Origin: Proteinivorax hydrogeniformans
GTDB lineage: Bacteria > Bacillota > Proteinivoracia > Proteinivoracales > Proteinivoracaceae
Assembly (NCBI RefSeq): GCF_040515995.1
Contig: NZ_CP159485.1
Coordinates: forward strand, 1,612,001-1,676,000
DNA length: 64,000 bases
Direction of reading: 5' to 3'
Shown here: positions 31,487 through 40,719 of the stretch, piece by piece
How positions within the stretch are numbered: the stretch's first letter is position 1
Layout of the letters: every line of letters begins with the position of its first letter
The notes under the pieces: model-generated
The model's database searches: none
Seen by the model: the letters and a program-made list of their open reading frames with translations, nothing else
What the model was told of the DNA's origin: nothing
Made by a program: the position numbers and the translations under genes

Positions 31487-32601
31487 TATTCCTCTATATT
31501 GCTTAAGCCTTTTTTCTTTGCTCCAATTAGGAAAAATATTAAAGCAAATAGTGTCAGCACTATAATATTAGGCATTATTTCCATAAAAGTGGCCCCAATA
31601 ACAATTTGACTAGCTCCGTCTATTGCCCAGTAAGTTGGTAGAAAAAGGCCTATTTGTTGCAAAACTTGGGGCATCATTTCATAAGGCCAAAACGCTCCTC
31701 CAAGCATTGCCATTGGAACAATTAAAAAGTTTGCTAGCACATCGGTTTGCGCTACATTTTTTGAAACACTGGTTATAGCTATACCAAAGGCTATAGAAAC
31801 CACAGAAAATAAAGCGAAAAATGCATATAACATAAAAGGCGACTGGCCTAAGCTTATGTTAAAAATCTGCGATATTATCACAAAAGTTAGCAGCACCTGA
31901 AACAAAGAAATAACCCAAAAACTTAATAAATTTTGTAGCATATAACTTTTTATCGATAAAGGTGAAGTAGCTATCCTATTAAAGGTAAGGGTCTTTCTAT
32001 CCTCCATAATTAGTGATGTTGTATTAGTTGATAGGAAAAGCATCCCCATAACTAAAAAACCTATGGCAGAGAAAATCCCCCAAAGTGGTATTTCCTCAGA
32101 TTGCTCAGGTCTTGTTATGGTATAACTGTAGTTTCCTGATCCCAGCTCCTCCATACCTTTGTTAAACTGCTGCGAGTCCTCTGCAGCCTTTGCTATGTTT
32201 TTAGCGCCTGATATAAAATTTTGGATTGTCATTTCAGCGGTTATAGCTACATAAGGTTCTACACCTTTATAAGCTGTTAAGCTCATATCCTCTTCTGCTA
32301 AAATGCTATTTTTATAGCCTTTTGGTATTACAATGCCATAATCAGCTTCCCGTCTTACAAGATGGCTTTGTATTTCCCGTTCATTTACATACATCACATT
32401 GTTTTCTTCTTCCAAGCTAGCTATTAAAGCCTTACTAAGCTGCGTGTTATCATAGTCAACAACTGCAATGTTAATTCCTTGGAAGGATCCCGAAAAAATT
32501 AACGAGATGGCAGTTAGCCAAATAATAGGAAAGAGCAACATAAAAATAAATGATTTACCTTTTCTTTTTAGTCTTTTAAAGTTAGATATAAAGATACTCA
32601 C
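31486..32601 (-). CDS. ABC-2 type exporter permease (second)
   Basis: The 371-residue protein has one N-terminal membrane segment, a large extracytoplasmic part (about residues 40-170) and five C-terminal membrane segments, the layout of ABC2_membrane_3 permeases such as YhhJ/YbhR. It overlaps the preceding permease by 4 bases, so the two probably form a heterodimer driven by the ATPase at 33.7-34.7 kb. Confidence 0.87.
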   Translation of the reverse strand: MSIFISNFKRLKRKGKSFIFMLLFPIIWLTAISLIFSGSFQGINIAVVDYDNTQLSKALIASLEEENNVMYVNEREIQSHLVRREADYGIVIPKGYKNSILAEEDMSLTAYKGVEPYVAITAEMTIQNFISGAKNIAKAAEDSQQFNKGMEELGSGNYSYTITRPEQSEEIPLWGIFSAIGFLVMGMLFLSTNTTSLIMEDRKTLTFNRIATSPLSIKSYMLQNLLSFWVISLFQVLLTFVIISQIFNISLGQSPFMLYAFFALFSVVSIAFGIAITSVSKNVAQTDVLANFLIVPMAMLGGAFWPYEMMPQVLQQIGLFLPTYWAIDGASQIVIGATFMEIMPNIIVLTLFALIFFLIGAKKKGLSNIEE

Positions 32602-33728
32602 TTAAGCTCCCTCCTTTTTTTAGCTATAAGCGCCAGCGTAATAAACACCGCTGTTATAATTAACAATCCAACAAAGGAGCGTAAATAATAAGGGTTTGGA
32701 CTGTAAATACTTTCAAACAATAAGTTTTGTCCATAGTAGTTAGGCGATAAAACTCTCATAAAGCTTAAAATGCCGCCAGGGTTTTGAATTGGAATAAATC
32801 CCCCACTTAAAAAAGTCGAAACCATAACAAATAAATTTAAAAATGTCACCGGACTTGCCCCGCCGTCTTTAGCTGCCATAAAAAAGTTTAAAATACCCAA
32901 GCTTATTGTCATGATGCTAAAAAACAGCATAGCTACAAAAATCATATGGAGGTTATCACCCCAGTTCACTCCAAAAGAAAATTTTGTAAAAATAATTATA
33001 ATAGTGCCCTGAACCATCAATGTCAGTAGTGTAGCTAGGAGTTTACCAGATATAATTTCAATATCTTTTATAGGAGAGGTCCTTAACCTAGAACCTATGG
33101 TTTCATTCTTATATTCCTGCATATATTCATTAGCATATAAAGAGCCCCACATTAACGTCATTATAAGCATCGTTATACCATAGTAATCCATGGCAGACGG
33201 TGGCTTAAAATCATCACCGAGATAAACAGAATCAATGTCTCCCTCAAAATGCTGGTAATGTTGAAGCTGACCATCAGCTATTACATTCATAGCATAAGTT
33301 GTATTTGCACCTTTTATAAAGGAATTCATTATATTGGTAAATATAGTATAGTTAAGCCCTTGTTCATGCATTGAATATGTGTTAATCCTACCCTCTTCTA
33401 AATGCGCTGGCAAGTGTATAAATGCAAATTTATCTCCGCTTTCTATTTTATTTATTCCCTCATCATAACTGTATACCTCATCGACACTTATCAACTCTTC
33501 CTTTTCAACCGTGCTTATAAACTGCTCAAATGCCTCACCTAAATAAGTTTTTTCTTCATTTAATACAGAAACCTTAACAGTATCTATTTGGCGTACTTCA
33601 AAGTCGCTTTGTAAGGCATTTCCCAAAATTAAGATTAACAAAATAGGAAAAGCAACCATCAGCATTAAAGAGCTTCTATCTCTTAAATTTCGCAAACATG
33701 TATAGTAAGCAATTGTAAATATCTTCAT
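32598..33728 (-). CDS. ABC-2 type exporter permease (first)
   Basis: It has the same one-plus-five membrane layout as its neighbour, with a periplasm-facing domain between residues 40 and 185. The start at 33728 (376 residues) is chosen because AGAGGTGG lies 7 bases upstream; a GTG at 33740 lies inside that site. Substrates of this exporter type in Firmicutes include drugs, peptides and sodium; none can be deduced here. Confidence 0.87.
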   Translation of the reverse strand: MKIFTIAYYTCLRNLRDRSSLMLMVAFPILLILILGNALQSDFEVRQIDTVKVSVLNEEKTYLGEAFEQFISTVEKEELISVDEVYSYDEGINKIESGDKFAFIHLPAHLEEGRINTYSMHEQGLNYTIFTNIMNSFIKGANTTYAMNVIADGQLQHYQHFEGDIDSVYLGDDFKPPSAMDYYGITMLIMTLMWGSLYANEYMQEYKNETIGSRLRTSPIKDIEIISGKLLATLLTLMVQGTIIIIFTKFSFGVNWGDNLHMIFVAMLFFSIMTISLGILNFFMAAKDGGASPVTFLNLFVMVSTFLSGGFIPIQNPGGILSFMRVLSPNYYGQNLLFESIYSPNPYYLRSFVGLLIITAVFITLALIAKKRRELK

Positions 33729-33742
33729 AATTAGCACCACCT

Positions 33743-34675
33743 CTAATCTCTAAGAGATCGACCGGTTAGCGTTAAAAATACCCCTTCAAGGTTTGGTTTT
33801 TCAACGCTTAGTGCAGTTACCTTTCCACCGCTGTTAGTAACTGCTTCAATGATTTTGCTAACCAGATCGTTATTTTTTGAACATGTTACAGTAATTTTGC
33901 CCTTGTCCTCATTAGCCTCTAGAACTCCTTGAACATCTCTTAGATTTGTCAACAACTCCTCGGTGACTTTATCTACCTTAATTTCTACGACTTGTTGAAA
34001 CTCAATGGATGCAATAAGCTCCTCTTTACTGCCTCTAGCTATCACTCTACCATGATCCATAATAGCGATGTCATCACATATTTTTTCTACCTCTTCCATA
34101 TAGTGTGATGTGTAAATTACCGTAGATCCTCTTTTGTTCAAAGTTTTAACAGACTGCAGAATTAACTCCCTAGACTGTGGATCTATACCCACGGTTGGTT
34201 CATCCATTATGATAAGTCTAGGACTATGAGCTATAGCACAGGCTATGTTAAGCCTTCGCTTCATCCCACCGGAAAAGGTCTTGCTAAATTGATCTTTTTT
34301 GTCTAAAAGACCTACAAACTCTAAAGCTTCCTCGACCCTTGCCTTAATCTCTCTTTTATCTACTTCATATAACTTTGCAAAAAAAGCTACATTTTCATAA
34401 GCTGTTAGGTCACGGTAAACAGCGATTTCTTGGGGCACGATACCAATTTTCTTTTTTATGTCATTTCCATTTTTGCTCAAGTCACTGCCAAACACATAAA
34501 TGGACCCCTTATCTTTTTGAATAAGTCCGACAATACAGTTAATTAACGATGTTTTTCCTGCACCATTGGGTCCTAACAAACCGAATATGCTACCCTCTTT
34601 AATATTTAAGCTTACATTATCTAAGGCTAAACTTTCCTTATATCTTTTAACAACGTCCTGACATTGCAAAACCAT
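33743..34675 (-). CDS. ABC transporter ATP-binding protein
   Basis: The 310-residue protein has Walker A GPNGAGKTS (35-43), Q-loop VPQEIAVYRDLTAYENV near 83, signature FSGGMKRRL near 138, Walker B LIIMDEPTVGIDPQ near 156 and the switch His in YTSHYMEEVE. The C-terminal extension after residue 220 is typical of DrrA-type ATPases. It is the first gene of the exporter operon. Confidence 0.92.
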   Translation of the reverse strand: MVLQCQDVVKRYKESLALDNVSLNIKEGSIFGLLGPNGAGKTSLINCIVGLIQKDKGSIYVFGSDLSKNGNDIKKKIGIVPQEIAVYRDLTAYENVAFFAKLYEVDKREIKARVEEALEFVGLLDKKDQFSKTFSGGMKRRLNIACAIAHSPRLIIMDEPTVGIDPQSRELILQSVKTLNKRGSTVIYTSHYMEEVEKICDDIAIMDHGRVIARGSKEELIASIEFQQVVEIKVDKVTEELLTNLRDVQGVLEANEDKGKITVTCSKNNDLVSKIIEAVTNSGGKVTALSVEKPNLEGVFLTLTGRSLRD

Positions 34676-34760
34676 AATACTGTCTCCCTCCTCTTTCTCC
34701 TCTTAGTTATATTCACATTTTATACCAGCTTTGCCACTACCGGTAGTGCCTATATAAACA

Positions 34761-34788
34761 AAATGATATGACTTTTGTCATATCATTT
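34761..34788. terminator. Hairpin, probable terminator
   Basis: AAATGATATGAC pairs perfectly with GTCATATCATTT around TTTT. It lies between the 125-residue gene and the ABC operon on the same strand; the T-run is modest. Confidence 0.6.
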
Positions 34789-34853
34789 CTTGTTAAGCTT
34801 ATCTCTTTTCTATTAATTCTGTAAGTCTATAGTAAGACGTTGTTTAGCAAAGC

Positions 34854-35231
34854 TTACCTCCACCAAATATATCCACCAATAATTAAAAAAAGCAAGGCTA
34901 AACTTATACTGGCATAAAGCCCCTTATTTAATCCATTTTCCCTTGTGTAGCTGTTACTTTTAGCAACAGCCTCCTCTACTTCTGCAGCTGCGTCAGCTTT
35001 AAAAATAAGTTCCTCATCTAAATATACCTTTCCTTTTTGTCCATCAAAACTAAAATTAGTTTCTGTCCCATCGCTGTTCACAAATTCTTTTATAGCAGCA
35101 GCATCCATCTTTGCATATATAGATGCGCCTTCATGGTAGAGAACATTTAACGTTTTATAATCAGCAGAGTCAACCCTGTAAAAAACCCAGGCTACCTCAA
35201 ACGTATCCCCTTTTTTAAAAAGAGAAGCCAA
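34854..35231 (-). CDS. Hypothetical protein with C-terminal membrane anchor
   Basis: The 125-residue protein has a TTG start behind AAGGAG, a soluble part with KVYLDEELIFKADAAAEVEEA, and one C-terminal membrane helix (YASISLALLFLIIGGYIWW). It starts two bases after the stop of the 105-residue gene, so the two form an operon. No family recognised. Confidence 0.7.
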   Translation of the reverse strand: MASLFKKGDTFEVAWVFYRVDSADYKTLNVLYHEGASIYAKMDAAAIKEFVNSDGTETNFSFDGQKGKVYLDEELIFKADAAAEVEEAVAKSNSYTRENGLNKGLYASISLALLFLIIGGYIWWR

Positions 35232-35233
35232 TA

Positions 35234-35551
35234 CTAAATCTCCTTTTTGAGGTTTTTTTCAGCAACACCTTCAAACAAATTATATTCCTTAACCTTATCT
35301 AATGTTACTAGATTTTCTATAGGTGCCTGCTTTCTAGGCGCAGCTATATTTATTTCTTTTGCACTTATAATCTGCTTTTCTACACCGACAACAATTTGAT
35401 TATCCGTAATCTCCATTATCTGTCCGACAACAAGTGCGTCATGGTCATTATGCATAAATCTATACATTTCATCAGCCGCTAATACTGTGCCAAAAGTTAT
35501 TATAGATAATATGCCTAGTATAACATCACAAAACAATATTTTTCTTTGCAC
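35234..35551 (-). CDS. Hypothetical exported protein
   Basis: The 105-residue protein begins with a signal peptide or membrane anchor (KILFCDVILGILSIITFGTVLAADE), with a possible cleavage after VLA. The rest is a small beta-rich domain (VGQIMEITDNQIVVGVEKQI) that resembles an SH3-like or OB-like barrel. It forms an operon with the downstream 125-residue gene; perhaps both sit at the outer membrane face. Function unknown. Confidence 0.68.
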   Translation of the reverse strand: MQRKILFCDVILGILSIITFGTVLAADEMYRFMHNDHDALVVGQIMEITDNQIVVGVEKQIISAKEINIAAPRKQAPIENLVTLDKVKEYNLFEGVAEKNLKKEI

Positions 35552-35590
35552 TTACCTCACTTCTTTCAATTCTTTATCAAATCTATTAGG

Positions 35591-35737
35591 TTAATCCTCT
35601 ATTATGTTAAATATTCCCTTTAAAAACTCCTCTATTAAAGCATAGCTAGACCAAGTCCAAATAATCTCTTCATCCATAGAGCCGTTGTTAGCAGCAACTA
35701 CCATGTTTACAACCTTCTCCCCCCTAAAGTCCCCCAT
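35591..35737 (-). CDS. Short ORF, possibly a gene remnant
   Basis: A 48-codon frame, acidic at its end (IEEFLKGIFNIIED) and with a DEEIIWTWSSYAL segment. It has no good ribosome binding site before the first ATG. It may be the C-terminal remnant of a larger gene or a real small protein; I cannot decide. Confidence 0.3.
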   Translation of the reverse strand: MGDFRGEKVVNMVVAANNGSMDEEIIWTWSSYALIEEFLKGIFNIIED

Positions 35738-35765
35738 AACAGTAAGTTTTTAGTCTAACCCTGCT

Positions 35766-36779
35766 TTACCTCACCTCTATATCCGGTCTCAATTTTCTAA
35801 TTTCATCCTTATATTGTTCTACTTCTGCTTGATTATAAATACCACGGATCGATATTCTTTCTAAGTTTTCCGCTTCTTCTAACCCTACTATTTTAGTTGT
35901 ATTATAAACACTTAAATCTTCAAGATGCGGAGCTTCTGTTATGTCTATCGTTAATGGCTCACTTTCATTAAACAAATCGTCATCTATGCTTAACCTTGTT
36001 AAATTAGGAAAGTTTGAAAGTTCTATAATTTCATCTTCTTGATTACCCAAGGAGTGTTGCCTTACCGTAAGCCACTCTAAATTCTCTAGCTTTGGAAGAT
36101 CTGAAAGGTTAAAATCTGGATGCGGATCAGTTATAGTCAACCTTTTCAAATTCTCAAGTTTTGCAAGCTCGCTATAATCAAGTAACCTGTTTTGCCCTAA
36201 AATCCCCAATTCCCATAAACTAGGCAAGTGTTCGATTCCTTCTAAGCTTCTTACCGTTCTCCCCGTTATGTTTAGATGATCAATCCTTTCTAAGTCAGAA
36301 CTTCCTTCCTCTAATTCAATATCTGCATCTATAAATCTATCTTCATAAGCATCAGATACTATCCTCTGAAGATTTGCATCTTTGAACACTCTTTGACTTT
36401 CCATATAAGCGCTAACATAGATATTAGAAGCCATAAGTAACGCTACTATGACTACTAACGCTGTAACATTTCTGAATCTTTTAGCTGATGAGCTCTTATA
36501 AATATTATAGATTATGCATCCCATAAAAAATGCTATCAAAATATACTCAAAATAAAAGACTGCTTGGAAATGATATTCAGCAACAATTCTACCTATCGCT
36601 AGTAAAGTTACAAATAATATGGCTTGTATTTTGCCATTTTCATTTAAAATAGCTTCTCTAATAAAGATAAACCCCAATATAAAGGCTGGATTTAAAATAG
36701 TCATCCATTGCTGATTTATTATTAAAAGTAACACTACGAGCGCCCCAAAAACATAAAGCATCTTTTCCTTTAACTCCAT
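35766..36779 (-). CDS. Membrane protein with C-terminal leucine-rich-repeat-like domain (paralogue 1)
   Basis: The 337-residue protein has about five N-terminal hydrophobic segments (to residue 125) and a C-terminal half made of irregular leucine-rich repeats (ELAKLENLKRLTITDP, DLPKLENLEWLTVRQ, LSNFPNLTRLSID, EEAENLERISIRG). The last 25 residues, EQYKDEIRKLRPDI, are nearly the same in the next gene. The two are tandem paralogues 44 bases apart. LRR domains bind proteins; the partner is unknown. Confidence 0.8.
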   Translation of the reverse strand: MELKEKMLYVFGALVVLLLIINQQWMTILNPAFILGFIFIREAILNENGKIQAILFVTLLAIGRIVAEYHFQAVFYFEYILIAFFMGCIIYNIYKSSSAKRFRNVTALVVIVALLMASNIYVSAYMESQRVFKDANLQRIVSDAYEDRFIDADIELEEGSSDLERIDHLNITGRTVRSLEGIEHLPSLWELGILGQNRLLDYSELAKLENLKRLTITDPHPDFNLSDLPKLENLEWLTVRQHSLGNQEDEIIELSNFPNLTRLSIDDDLFNESEPLTIDITEAPHLEDLSVYNTTKIVGLEEAENLERISIRGIYNQAEVEQYKDEIRKLRPDIEVR

Positions 36780-36823
36780 TATAAACTCCCCTTTTTTTAA
36801 TTTTTAACACTAAAATTAACTGG

Positions 36824-38014
36824 CTATCTTACCTTAATATCTGGTCTTAGCTTTCTAATTTCCTCTTTATACTGTTCAACCTGCTTTAATTTACTTTCAT
36901 CCTTGAAATTATAATACGAAATAGAAACCTCCTTTAAATTCTCGGCTTCTTTAAGCCCTACAATCTCAATCTCGTTATTTGTATATGATCTTATGCTAAT
37001 AGTTTCAATTAGTGGGTTTTGCCTAATATCTATGGTTAGAGAACCGTCTCGCACTCTATTTTTTGCATCCAACCCTTCAGAAAAAGTAAGACTTTTTAAG
37101 TTTGGAAAATTTGATAACTCAATCTCAACATCAGTTAAAGCATCCCTATACTTTAGCTTCTCTAAATTACTCAAAACAGGCAAATCCTCTATCTCAAATT
37201 TTGGGTGAGGTTCATATATTCTTAGGCTTGTTAAATTATCTAAAGCTGCTAACTCTTCATAACTGGTCAATTTATCCTGTCCATCTAACCGAACCTCCCA
37301 TATATTAGGGAAATTCTCAACTCCCTGCAAACTATTTACGCTATATAATAAATCCCTAGAGACAACTAAATAGTCTAGCCTTTCTAGGTCAGGGCTACTT
37401 TCAGCTATCTTTGTATCTGCGCCGATAAACCTAGAATCGTATAATTCATGTATAACTCTGTTTAAACTAGCGTCTTTTAAAACTCTGCTGTTAATGATAT
37501 ATATATGAGCTGACATTAACACAAATACTATTAACCCCAATATGGCAATATTTCTGTATTTATAAGTAGTAGAACTTAAATACATATTATAAATCAAAAA
37601 GGCAGTAAAGAATATCAGCATTACGTATTCAAAATAATGGATAGTAAAATATTGATACTGTAATATATATCCTAAAAAAAGCAAGCAGGCCAGTAGCACC
37701 GTCTGCAATCTACTAATATCTGTCACTTCAATTTCTTTACTGGCTGCTAGGTATATATTATAAATCACATAAGATGCTAAGAGTATAACTGATAAAAACT
37801 CAAAGTACCCTATAAAAATGACGCCAAGTAATAACACAAATAGTAGCTGTAATACTTTCTTTCTTGTTTCTGTCATTGTCACCTCTCTAATCGCTAAAAT
37901 AGCAATTATCACTATAGGGTGGAATGTCAAATGCCAGCCTTTAAACAAAAACAGAAAAGCCAGTACAACTCCAACTAAATTAAATATTTTTTCCTTTGTA
38001 TAATAACTTTCCAT
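36824..38014 (-). CDS. Membrane protein with C-terminal leucine-rich-repeat-like domain (paralogue 2)
   Basis: At 396 residues it is the longer paralogue, with about seven hydrophobic segments before residue 180 (two more than its neighbour, probably an internal duplication of a membrane pair) and the same LRR tail (ELAALDNLTSLRIYEP, DLPVLSNLEKLKYRD, LSNFPNLKSLTFSEG). It is first in the two-gene unit. No enzyme motif seen. The pair may be a lineage-specific expansion. Confidence 0.8.
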   Translation of the reverse strand: MESYYTKEKIFNLVGVVLAFLFLFKGWHLTFHPIVIIAILAIREVTMTETRKKVLQLLFVLLLGVIFIGYFEFLSVILLASYVIYNIYLAASKEIEVTDISRLQTVLLACLLFLGYILQYQYFTIHYFEYVMLIFFTAFLIYNMYLSSTTYKYRNIAILGLIVFVLMSAHIYIINSRVLKDASLNRVIHELYDSRFIGADTKIAESSPDLERLDYLVVSRDLLYSVNSLQGVENFPNIWEVRLDGQDKLTSYEELAALDNLTSLRIYEPHPKFEIEDLPVLSNLEKLKYRDALTDVEIELSNFPNLKSLTFSEGLDAKNRVRDGSLTIDIRQNPLIETISIRSYTNNEIEIVGLKEAENLKEVSISYYNFKDESKLKQVEQYKEEIRKLRPDIKVR

Positions 38015-38297
38015 AATAAATCCCCCTTTTTCCCCATTGTAATTTTAAAATTTTTTACCCTTTACTAATAACTATAAATTTAATACCTTAGATCTCCTTT
38101 TCTCTTATGTCCTATATTTTCCATATACATTACTATTCTTTACAGAAAATTATAACTCCTCCTTATTTTTCAACTTTCTCATAAACTTTTTCATTCCATC
38201 TTAGACTGAAAAAATGTGCTTTCAAGTTTTAGCTATCTGCTTATTTGTGTTATACATAGTTTGTTTTTAAAACGACCATACTAAAGATATAGTATTA

Positions 38298-38363
38298 ATA
38301 GGTAATTGCAAAATTATTTCCCCAAAAACTTTTACATCGATCGTAAAATTTGCAGTCACCTAT
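38298..38363 (+). promoter_or_regulatory. Inverted repeat upstream of the FMN-binding lipoprotein gene
   Basis: ATAGGTAATTGCAAA (38298-38312) and TTTGCAGTCACCTAT (38349-38363) are complementary except for four central bases. The right arm ends about 10 bases before GGGAGG. The rest of the 38015-38392 gap is AT-rich and holds no ORF with a ribosome binding site. Confidence 0.4.
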
Positions 38364-38392
38364 AGAAATTTAGGGAGGTATCAACATAAAGC

Positions 38393-38854
38393 ATGAAATT
38401 TTTTTCATTGTTTATTTTAGTATTTTTGTTAATCGGGTGTCAGCCGGGAGCTCCACAACAAGGAGCTGAAGAAAATCAAACCACGCCGATAGTTGATGAC
38501 TATGAAGATGGAACTTATAGAGGGGTGTTTATAGACCGAGATGAAGTCCAGGTAAATGTCCAGTTTTCTTTAAATGATAACACAATAGAAAGCATAAACT
38601 TTAGGCGTCTGTTTTACAGCAACCAAGACTATCTAGAAGCTGACGATGAGACGATTCAATCACTAGGAGAGCAGCATCAACAAGTACTAGAATCCATCCA
38701 AGGAACAGATATTAACGAAGCTTTAGAAGAACTCTATGAACCAGGAAATCTTGCAGAAGATATCGACGGCTTTACCTCAGCCACTCTAAGAGGAAACAAA
38801 ATACGCTCTGCCATAAAGGATGGTTTAAATAGAGGGGTTTATGTAAGAGATTAG
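38393..38854 (+). CDS. Lipoprotein with FMN-binding-like domain
   Basis: The 153-residue protein has a lipoprotein signal peptide ending in the lipobox LLIGC (Cys16). It then has an FMN_bind-like domain: DGTYRGVFIDRDEVQVNVQF near residue 41-60 and IDGFTSATLRGNKIRSAIKDG near 123-143, where the Ser-Ala-Thr corresponds to the S(G)AT motif to which FMN is attached or bound in RnfG/NqrC-like domains. It probably works outside the membrane in electron transfer. Lgt for its lipidation is encoded at 0.5 kb. Confidence 0.8.
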   Translation: MKFFSLFILVFLLIGCQPGAPQQGAEENQTTPIVDDYEDGTYRGVFIDRDEVQVNVQFSLNDNTIESINFRRLFYSNQDYLEADDETIQSLGEQHQQVLESIQGTDINEALEELYEPGNLAEDIDGFTSATLRGNKIRSAIKDGLNRGVYVRD

Positions 38855-38872
38855 TGTGATATATACGTTTAG

Positions 38873-38910
38873 TAAAAATGACTGAGCCAATTGTGGCTCA
38901 GTCATTTTTA
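38873..38910. terminator. Bidirectional terminator
   Basis: A perfect 17-base stem, TAAAAATGACTGAGCCA with its complement, around the loop ATTG. It separates two convergent genes. Confidence 0.88.
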
Positions 38911-38953
38911 CTAACTAAACTTTGTAAGTCTTGCAAAAGACACATTGGGCTTC

Positions 38954-39511
38954 CTATGTATTTATCATAACATCTTCTTTTAACTTCTCAATAGTTTTTT
39001 CATATTCTTCATGTTTTACAGATACCCTGACTTGTTTACTTCTAAGACCAGATTTGTTTTTTAAGCATATTATAAACTCAGGCGACTTTTTATTAACAAT
39101 TATACTTTCAATGTCTTCCCATTTATAAAAGTTACCCCTAGTGCTAATCCCGTTAGTATAAATTTCTTTGTCCTGAAATAAATACAAAAATAACCCTATT
39201 ATCATAATGGAAAACGTCCATTCAAAAGCATGTTCTGTCCCAGAAGTAATATTCGAAAACAAATTTCTTGCAGCAACTATCCCAAACCATATAGTAGTAA
39301 GTGTAATTATAAAAGGATCGGGAATTTTACTTTTAAACTCTAAAGCATGTCTTTTTTGTTTTAGCTGCTTAAAACAGATCTTTCCAAAAAAATATCCTCC
39401 GATTAGTAAGAAGAAAAGAGATGCAGTTAACTCACTTAAATAAAACAGATAAAAACTCGATGTAAGTAGTAGGCTGACAATTACACAAAAAACCAAAAAT
39501 CTTAAAAACAT
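38954..39511 (-). CDS. Hypothetical membrane protein with PH-like C-terminal part
   Basis: The 185-residue protein has four membrane segments (about residues 3-20, 26-44, 67-84, 96-112), then a soluble end with GISTRGNFYKWEDIESIIV, a pattern common to DUF5673 and bacterial PH-like (YcxB) domains. It is a single gene next to the second repeat cluster. Function unknown. Confidence 0.7.
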   Translation of the reverse strand: MFLRFLVFCVIVSLLLTSSFYLFYLSELTASLFFLLIGGYFFGKICFKQLKQKRHALEFKSKIPDPFIITLTTIWFGIVAARNLFSNITSGTEHAFEWTFSIMIIGLFLYLFQDKEIYTNGISTRGNFYKWEDIESIIVNKKSPEFIICLKNKSGLRSKQVRVSVKHEEYEKTIEKLKEDVMINT

Positions 39512-39574
39512 AAGTTTCCCTCCTTTTTATATTATATGAACAAATATTAAGATTAGAAGTTTTAAAGATGTATC

Positions 39575-39800
39575 GCTTTTGCCTACTGAAGGGTTAGTCG
39601 CTTGCTGGTAGCGCGTATTGTAGCAGTAGTGAGAAGTGGTAAGTTAGAAGTGGAAACCATTTGGGCTTCGATGTCCGTAGGCAATGAATTACCTGCTACG
39701 CTTAACCCTGAGTCATGAGTTTGAGTTTTTCGTGAGTCCTGCGCCCTTTGGGCTAGATTCTTCGGCAAGCTCAGAATGACGTCAAGAAAAAAAATACTGG
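39575..39800. repeat. Large intergenic repeat, truncated copy 6
   Basis: CTACTGAAGGGTTAGTCGCT and CTGGTAGCGCGTATTGTAGC match the left part of the repeat, then the unit jumps to the GTGAGTCCTGCGCCCTTTGG and ATTCTTCGGCAAGCTCAGAAT tail. The centre is missing. Confidence 0.7.
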
Positions 39801-39889
39801 CTGCTTATTCTAGGGAATGCCCCCTCTACCCTAGAAAACCAGTTAGATAGAAGATGGGTGGAAAGTGGAAAAAGCAGGGGCTTTCCTAT

Positions 39890-40520
39890 ATGGTTACCTA
39901 ATATGAATGGGGTTGGACCAAGCATGTAGCTTATTTCGTTATGTTTACCGTGGCCAATTAAGGATTTGTTATTAGCCCCTTGGGTCTAGGTTCTTTGGCG
40001 GGCTTTAAGATGAAGTTAACTAATTACCATTAACAAAAACAATTAGCCGCGAAAACGTATAAATTAGCTACATGCTGGGTCTGAAACTTACTCCAAATTT
40101 GCATATTCTGCTTGGTCATAGATACAGTAGTTCTTCGATAAGTTTTACCGCTTAAGCTTACTGAAGGGTTTGTCACTTACTGGCAGGGCGGATTAGTACT
40201 AGTAGTATGAGGTGAGAAGTAAGAGGTTGGACAAATGGCCAGAAATTAATGCTTGTGAGTAGTGAGAGGTGGGAAGTCAGAAGTTGGAATCAACTTTGGT
40301 AACCATATAAGGGGACCAAAATGGCTAGACTGCTTAGAAGTGCCTAGATTCTAGGCGCAGTTGATGGACCAGGGCGGGAACGTATCTTCTAATACGTGAC
40401 TGGCCTGGGCTAGCAATTGCAACAACGAAGATGGGTGCTGATAAACTGTCTGCAGCAGAGGAACTCCGTAGCCCAGAGGTAAATGACAAACCCTGAACTG
40501 ACCTGAGCATGGGTTTGAGA
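39890..40520. repeat. Large intergenic repeat, copy 7, with the second module in front
   Basis: The second module (ATGAATGGGGTTGGACCAAG to GTGGCCAATTAAGG, 39901-39965) is followed by the junction motif CCGCGAAAACGTATAAATTA and ATGCTGGGTCTGAAACTTAC (40048-40092) and a full unit with left arm near 40165 and right arm near 40480-40496. Here the junction is uninterrupted and shows the empty site of the IS3 element. Confidence 0.82.
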
Positions 40521-40719
40521 GCAATTGGCCACGAAAACGTATAAACTTGCTTACTCTGCCGGGTCAAAGGGCTTGCTATAAATTTGCTTATTCTGCTTGG
40601 TCTACAAATAAACGGTTTTTGTTAAACTGCAGGAGATTTTACTAATAATATACACTTTAAAAGAACAGTGTCTATATCTCATTCCTGCTGCATTTTAACA
40701 GGGTCTTTCTTAAATGGTT

